Positions 7,235 through 11,401 of a stretch of 11,401 bases of DNA are shown in pieces. The stretch lies in the NCBI GenBank assembly GCA_944376035.1, contig CALWBJ010000201.1, positions 1 to 11,401 of the forward strand, written 5' to 3'. Source of the DNA: an uncultured Clostridia bacterium. Its GTDB lineage: Bacteria > Bacillota > Clostridia > Christensenellales > Borkfalkiaceae. Position 1 is the stretch's first letter. Every line of letters starts with the position of its first letter. Made by a program: the position numbers and the translations under genes. Under the pieces are notes generated by a model, which was not told the DNA's origin, searched no databases, and was given only the letters and a program-made list of their open reading frames with translations.

Positions 7235-8440
7235 TCAGAGTTTTTTAAGTTTACTTATGGCGAGGAACAATGCAGTATTTTTGGCAGTTTCGGTTATTTC
7301 CTCTCTTGAACCCGTTAGAAGGTATTTATAAACATGCACGCCGTCTTTCATGCCTATTCCTATATAATTCAGTCCGACGGGTTTATGCGTATCGTCGCTG
7401 GCGGGTCCTGCAATACCCGTTGTGGAAACGGCAATGTCACATCTCCCCGAAAGAATCAGTCCCGCCGCCATTTCGTAGGCAACCTGAGAACTGACCGCGC
7501 CCACCCTTTTAAGGTCTTCTTCTTTTACGCCGAGGCGACTTTTTTTACTGTCGTTACTGTAACAGACTATACCTTCGTCCACATACGACGAGGCTCCCGG
7601 ATTTGCAATTACCGACGAAATTACTCTGCCGCCCGTAAATGATTCGGCAGCCGACATTTTCAGATTTCTGAGTTTCAGAATATCAAACAACCTCTCGCCG
7701 AGCGTAGTATCAAATTCCGCATAAATGTTATCTCTGAAACGTGAAACGATTTGTCTCACCGCGTTGTCAAAATCTTTTTTTTCACACTTTTCGGCAGATG
7801 TAAGATGAACGGTAGTGTCCCCGCAAACAGTTTTGAGACTGTAAAAAAACTTTTCGCCCGAAAATTTCCGTACTTCTTCGAGAGATTGGCTGAGCGCCGA
7901 CTCGTCTCCGAAGTATTTTAACGTCAGTCTGTATGTTTTTATTCCGTATTTCGTTTCGAAATACGGTATTACATAACCGTCGCACATAGGAATAATTTGT
8001 TCGGCTTCCGACGGGAGAAAGACAAGCGAAAATTCATTGTCTTCAAGCATGAATCCCTGATAAGCGCCTTTAAGGTTAGGAACAACGGTAGCCTCCACAG
8101 GCATAAGTGCGTAATCCGCGCGGTAAATCCCTTGTGTGGATTTTACAACCGCCTCCGCAAACTTTGCGGCATTTTCGTTTTCGATTATTTCAGTTTCCAT
8201 TACCTCGGCAATAATGCCTTTAATATCGAACTCTGCATTTTCTCCGAAAACTATCAGATTATCCGCGGTATCACGAAGTTCTTCAAGGCTGCGTTTAAAA
8301 GCAAGGTCGTCGGAAAGCGATAGCATTTCCACCCTTTCTATATCAATTCCGCCGCTTGTAAAAGCGCCGCAAACCGAAGATAAATATTCTGAATCAACGG
8401 GTTCTTCCGTGCGTTTAAAAAAAATCAGTGCCGTTTTCAT
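7235..8440 (-). CDS. cinA: CinA-like protein with PncC-type nicotinamide-nucleotide amidase domain
   Basis: The C-terminal part (about 245-401) is a clear CinA C-terminal/PncC domain, which deamidates nicotinamide mononucleotide in NAD recycling. It has AESFTGG (265-271, catalytic serine S267; cysteine is more usual where F268 sits), YSNDSK with K299, GAVS (314-317) and TGIAGP (341-346). The N-terminal part should be a MoaB-like pyrophosphatase domain. It keeps the trace ALMPVEATVVPNLKGAYQGF (111-130) and FLP, but the usual GTELLLG and GGLGPTxDD motifs are not recognisable; VFGENAEFDIKG (64-75) stands in their place. That half is probably catalytically dead or altered. The 401-residue length is close to normal. 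ATG 8440 is the only start before an upstream in-frame stop, and its Shine-Dalgarno is weak (AAGAAAAC). It lies between pgsA and recA as in many Bacillota. Confidence 0.9.
   Translation of the reverse strand: MKTALIFFKRTEEPVDSEYLSSVCGAFTSGGIDIERVEMLSLSDDLAFKRSLEELRDTADNLIVFGENAEFDIKGIIAEVMETEIIENENAAKFAEAVVKSTQGIYRADYALMPVEATVVPNLKGAYQGFMLEDNEFSLVFLPSEAEQIIPMCDGYVIPYFETKYGIKTYRLTLKYFGDESALSQSLEEVRKFSGEKFFYSLKTVCGDTTVHLTSAEKCEKKDFDNAVRQIVSRFRDNIYAEFDTTLGERLFDILKLRNLKMSAAESFTGGRVISSVIANPGASSYVDEGIVCYSNDSKKSRLGVKEEDLKRVGAVSSQVAYEMAAGLILSGRCDIAVSTTGIAGPASDDTHKPVGLNYIGIGMKDGVHVYKYLLTGSREEITETAKNTALFLAISKLKKL
7944..7966. repeat. 10-bp perfect inverted repeat inside cinA
   Basis: CCGTATTTCG and CGAAATACGG are separated by TTT, making a perfect 10-bp stem with a 3-base loop. 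It encodes the PYFETKYG stretch of CinA (about 159-166). It is much like the intragenic hairpin at 1223-1249 in layout but not in sequence. Confidence 0.55.
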
Positions 8441-8553
8441 TTTTCTGTTTTCTTGATTTGGATTTTTCTTTTTTCTATTCTATATTAAAATATAAATTAA
8501 AATAAAAAAGTAAAAATATAATAACTTTATTTGTTTTCTATAACTTAATTTAA

Positions 8554-9153
8554 TCAGGATTTTTCTTTACTTGTAGTTGACTTTTCGTCTTTTAAAACGC
8601 CTTTATTTCTTATAAAACATTCAACGCCCGAAACAACCGTAAGCACTGCGGAAATGATAAGAAGAACGGTGCCTATAATATTTTCGATGCCGAACACTTC
8701 GGGAGTAATTTCTGCCGAAAAAAGTATGGCAACAATGGCTATATCCGTAAAAAACGTCTTTATTTTTCCCGACATATCCGCGCTTATAACCATCCCCTTA
8801 CCCGCGGCTACCAGGCGGAATCCGCTTATAATCAGTTCGCGCGCAATAATAACAGCAACAAGAATACCCGCGTACCAAGGGAGAATAACCGTTCCCATTG
8901 GCGGAACCAAAAATAAAATCAATGCGGTTGAAACGAGCACTTTGTCCGCAATAGGGTCTAAAAATTTTCCAAAATCGGAAACGAGATTATATTTTCTCGC
9001 TATATACCCGTCCAGAAAATCAGTGAACGCCGCAAGCGCAAAAACCGCCGCGGAAACAGCAAAATTATAAGGTATTGCGGTTATATAATAAACTGCCGCA
9101 AACACGGGTATCATTATAATTCTTAAAACCGTTAATCTGTTCGGTAGGTTCAT
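8554..9153 (-). CDS. pgsA: CDP-diacylglycerol-glycerol-3-phosphate 3-phosphatidyltransferase
   Basis: PgsA makes phosphatidylglycerophosphate from CDP-diacylglycerol and glycerol-3-phosphate, the committed step to phosphatidylglycerol and cardiolipin, in the cell membrane. The CDP-alcohol phosphotransferase motif D-G-x2-A-R-x8-G-x3-D-x3-D is complete: D48, G49, A52, R53, G62, D66, D70. The rest is hydrophobic, with several membrane helices (for example about 9-26, 32-47 and 75-105), and ends in a charged tail (KDEKSTTSKEKS). The 199 residues are normal for the family. ATG 9153 overlaps the rimO stop by four bases (ATGA), and GGAGAG lies upstream, so translation is probably coupled to rimO. 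cinA follows after 113 bp of AT-rich DNA. Confidence 0.95.
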   Translation of the reverse strand: MNLPNRLTVLRIIMIPVFAAVYYITAIPYNFAVSAAVFALAAFTDFLDGYIARKYNLVSDFGKFLDPIADKVLVSTALILFLVPPMGTVILPWYAGILVAVIIARELIISGFRLVAAGKGMVISADMSGKIKTFFTDIAIVAILFSAEITPEVFGIENIIGTVLLIISAVLTVVSGVECFIRNKGVLKDEKSTTSKEKS

Positions 9154-10463
9154 ATTTTCTCTCCGTACAAGTCATATTCTTCGGCTTTTGTGATTCTTAT
9201 ATTGACGCGCTCGCCTATTTCCACAGGCTCGGAAGAGAAAAAGTAAACCTTTCCGTCAATATCAGGCGCGTTAAAATATGCTCGCCCGTAATAAACCATT
9301 CTTTCTTCGTCGAAACCTTCGGTATAAACGTTGAAAATTTTGTTTTTAAGCAGTTTAAAGTTCTCTTTGACAACTTTTTTCTGCACTGCATACAGTTTTT
9401 TCAGGCGCTCGGTCTTTACGCGCTCGGGTATCTGCCCTTCAAGTTTGTAAGCAGGCGTCCCTTTTTCTCGGCTGTATTTAAAAAATCCCGCGTTAAACAG
9501 TTTTGCTTTTTCAATAAACTCTTTAAGTTTTCCGAATTGTTCTTCGCTTTCGGTAGGAAATCCGGTTATAAACGTAGAACGTATCGCAATGCCGGGAATA
9601 TCTTTTTTCAGACGCTCAATAAGAGTCAGATATCCTTCTCCCGTTCCCTTTCTGTTCATGAGTTTTAATATTCTGTCGTCGGCGTGCTGAAAAGGTATAT
9701 CTATGTATCTGATAAGTTTTGGATTACCCTGAAACTCTCTTATAAGTTCGTCGGTTATATTTTCGGGATAGCAGTATAATAGTCTTATAGAATGAACGTT
9801 CTTTAACGCCGAAATTGCTCTTATAAGTTGCGGCAGACTTTTTTGGGACTCAAGATCTTTTCCGTAAGCCGTTACATCCTGCGCGACAAAAATAAGTTCG
9901 TCAATTTCCCCGAGATTTTCCGCTTCTTTAACGAGTTCTTCCATCGGCGCCGAGCGGTATTTTCCCCTGATATAAGGTATAAGACAATAAGTACAGTGAT
10001 TAGAACATCCGTCGGCAATTTTAAGATAAGCATAGCCGTCGGTAGTAAGTACCCTTTCCGCGCCGCACGCATACCGAGGCTCGCCTACCGCGCAAACACG
10101 TTCGCCCGTATATATTCTGTCGATAACTTCCTGCAACCTGCCGTAATCCGAAACGCCTAAAAATGCGTCCGCTTCTTTTAGAGAAGAAAAAAGTTCACTG
10201 GTAAATTTTTGCGGCAAGCAACCCGTTACAATAAGTTTTTCCAGTTTATCCGATTTATAAGCCGCGGTCTGCAAAATCTCTTCAATAGCCTCTTTACGCG
10301 CCTGATTGATAAATGCGCACGTATTTATAATAATAATCTGCGCATCTTCAATGTCGCTTGTCAATACTTGTGTCTTTGCAAGGATTGCAAGCATTTTTTC
10401 GGTGTCAACTCTGTTTTTGTCGCAACCCAGAGAAATAACGCCTACCTTCTTGTTCTTGACCAT
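9150..10463 (-). CDS. rimO: Ribosomal protein S12 methylthiotransferase RimO
   Basis: RimO is a radical-SAM enzyme that adds a methylthio group to a conserved aspartate of ribosomal protein S12. The 437 residues begin with an MTTase domain having SLGCDKNRVDTEKM (C14), NTCAF (C49) and TGCLPQ (C82), which bind one iron-sulfur cluster. The radical-SAM motif CSNHCTYC (C153, C157, C160) follows, and a C-terminal TRAM domain spans about 370-437. SLGCxKNxVD separates RimO from its tRNA-modifying relative MiaB. ATG 10463 has AAAGGTGGG upstream, part of which overlaps the ftsK stop region 9 bp away. The 3' end overlaps pgsA by four bases, so ftsK-rimO-pgsA look like one transcription unit. Confidence 0.96.
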   Translation of the reverse strand: MVKNKKVGVISLGCDKNRVDTEKMLAILAKTQVLTSDIEDAQIIIINTCAFINQARKEAIEEILQTAAYKSDKLEKLIVTGCLPQKFTSELFSSLKEADAFLGVSDYGRLQEVIDRIYTGERVCAVGEPRYACGAERVLTTDGYAYLKIADGCSNHCTYCLIPYIRGKYRSAPMEELVKEAENLGEIDELIFVAQDVTAYGKDLESQKSLPQLIRAISALKNVHSIRLLYCYPENITDELIREFQGNPKLIRYIDIPFQHADDRILKLMNRKGTGEGYLTLIERLKKDIPGIAIRSTFITGFPTESEEQFGKLKEFIEKAKLFNAGFFKYSREKGTPAYKLEGQIPERVKTERLKKLYAVQKKVVKENFKLLKNKIFNVYTEGFDEERMVYYGRAYFNAPDIDGKVYFFSSEPVEIGERVNIRITKAEEYDLYGEKI

Positions 10464-10472
10464 GGCCCACCT

Positions 10473-11401
10473 TTAATAAATATCGTCGGAAGGCATCTGA
10501 CCGAATCTTTGTTCAAATCCCTCTCTCGTCATAAGCACCTTACGCGCTTTACTGCCCTCGTTACCGGAAATGAAGCCCATTCTTTCCATTTTGTCAACCA
10601 GCCCGCCCGCACGGGCATAGCCTATCTGGAAACGGCGTTGCAGTTGCGAAATGGAAATAGTTCCCGAATTTACGGCAAGCGCAAGAGCGCGAAGGAAAAA
10701 TTCGTTGTTTTCGTTGTCTTGCCCGTTTTCGTCTTCCGCGGCAGAAACCTCTTCCTGACGCGGTCTCACGGCGTTTTCCAGATACTCCGAAACCTCGTCG
10801 TCAAAATACGCTTTGTTATGTTCTTTGATATAAGAAACAATGTTATTTACTTCGCGGGTGCTTATATATGCCCCCTGATATCTTTCCACGCCCGGCATAG
10901 ATGAGTTTTTATAAAGCATATCTCCGTTACCGAGCAGTTTTTCCGCTCCCTGTTCGCCGAGTATGGTCTGCGAGTCGTTAAAGTTCATTACCTTAAAAGC
11001 AATTCGCGAAGGCAGATTGGCTTTTATCGTACCCGTTATAATGTCAACCGAAGGACGCTGGGTAGCGAGCACCAGGTGTATACCCGCAGAACGCGCTTTC
11101 TGGGCAAGCGCTCTTATGCGGCTTTCAAGGTCTTTTTTACAACTTTCCATAAGATCTGCAAGTTCGTCTATAATTATTACGAGTCTCGGCATTTTCGGCA
11201 CGGTTGCACTCGCAACATTAGCGTTATAGGCTTCTATATCGACGACCATGGCTCCGCATTCCTCAAACACCTTATAACGTCTTTCCATTTCGTCGTATGC
11301 CCATGTAAGGACGGCGAGCGCCTTCTTGGGCTCGGTGATAATTTCGTCAATCAAAAGATGCGGAATATGTTCGTATGCTCTGAATTCCACACGCTTGGGG
11401 T
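10473..11401 (-). CDS. ftsK: FtsK/SpoIIIE DNA translocase, C-terminal part (cut by window edge)
   Basis: This is the C-terminal motor part of the membrane-anchored ATPase that pumps chromosomal DNA through the division or sporulation septum. About 309 residues are visible, reading in from PKRVEF at the window edge. The Walker B stretch LVIIIDELADL, the LATQRPSVDIITG segment and the SRIAFKV segment are typical. A short acidic linker then leads to the gamma winged-helix domain (RRFQIGYARAGGLVDKME), which reads oriented DNA motifs (KOPS/SRS) on the chromosome. The Walker A motif and N-terminal membrane helices lie outside the window. The GTG at 11390 is internal, not a start. The stop is 9 bp before rimO. 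Sequence alone does not tell FtsK (division) from SpoIIIE (sporulation). Confidence 0.95.
   Translation of the reverse strand, partial: PKRVEFRAYEHIPHLLIDEIITEPKKALAVLTWAYDEMERRYKVFEECGAMVVDIEAYNANVASATVPKMPRLVIIIDELADLMESCKKDLESRIRALAQKARSAGIHLVLATQRPSVDIITGTIKANLPSRIAFKVMNFNDSQTILGEQGAEKLLGNGDMLYKNSSMPGVERYQGAYISTREVNNIVSYIKEHNKAYFDDEVSEYLENAVRPRQEEVSAAEDENGQDNENNEFFLRALALAVNSGTISISQLQRRFQIGYARAGGLVDKMERMGFISGNEGSKARKVLMTREGFEQRFGQMPSDDIY

Noticed and set aside
10209..10904. A 231-codon open frame on the plus strand
   Set aside because: It lies fully antisense to rimO and ftsK, whose motifs are unmistakable, and shows no known domain.

Overview
This is chromosomal housekeeping DNA, most likely from a low-GC Bacillota lineage of the Clostridia type. 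The minus-strand half carries ftsK/spoIIIE-rimO-pgsA-cinA-recA-rny, a gene order typical of Bacillota. Coding DNA is moderate in GC, while the spacers are extremely AT-rich. Strong Shine-Dalgarno sequences (for example AGGAGGG before rny) fit the same group. I cannot assign a genus from sequence alone. No rRNA, tRNA, CRISPR array, insertion sequence or phage gene is visible.

Layout. Plus strand, left: a stand-alone GMP synthase ATP-pyrophosphatase subunit (55-1035), then a two-ACT-domain metallo-beta-lactamase-fold protein (1172-2614), then 523 bp without a gene (2615-3137) holding hairpins and a repeated motif. After that comes a rhomboid intramembrane protease (3138-3811) whose start and body lie in different reading frames, joined at an A7 run. 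The plus and minus gene sets converge on a GC-rich islet and a strong two-way terminator (3972-4005). Minus strand, right to left in the direction of transcription: ftsK 3' part (cut by the window edge), rimO, pgsA, cinA, recA, rny.

How the genes relate. FtsK/SpoIIIE (DNA translocation), RimO (ribosomal protein S12 modification) and PgsA (phosphatidylglycerophosphate synthesis) are packed tightly, with 9-bp and -4-bp junctions, and are probably co-transcribed and partly translationally coupled. CinA, RecA and RNase Y follow after AT-rich gaps of 113, 290 and 262 bp. rny has a recognisable promoter of its own. recX, often found near recA in this group, is absent from the recA-rny gap.

Points most worth checking: (1) the rhomboid gene split across an A AAA AAA heptamer, which may be programmed slippage, phase variation or an indel; (2) GuaA without its glutaminase domain; (3) the ACT-ACT-MBL fusion; (4) CinA with an apparently decayed N-terminal domain but an intact C-terminal amidase; (5) a GC-rich islet that looks like a dispersed repeat; (6) a possible small RNA or attenuator downstream of the ACT-MBL gene. 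No new multi-gene system is evident; most of the window is conserved core genome.
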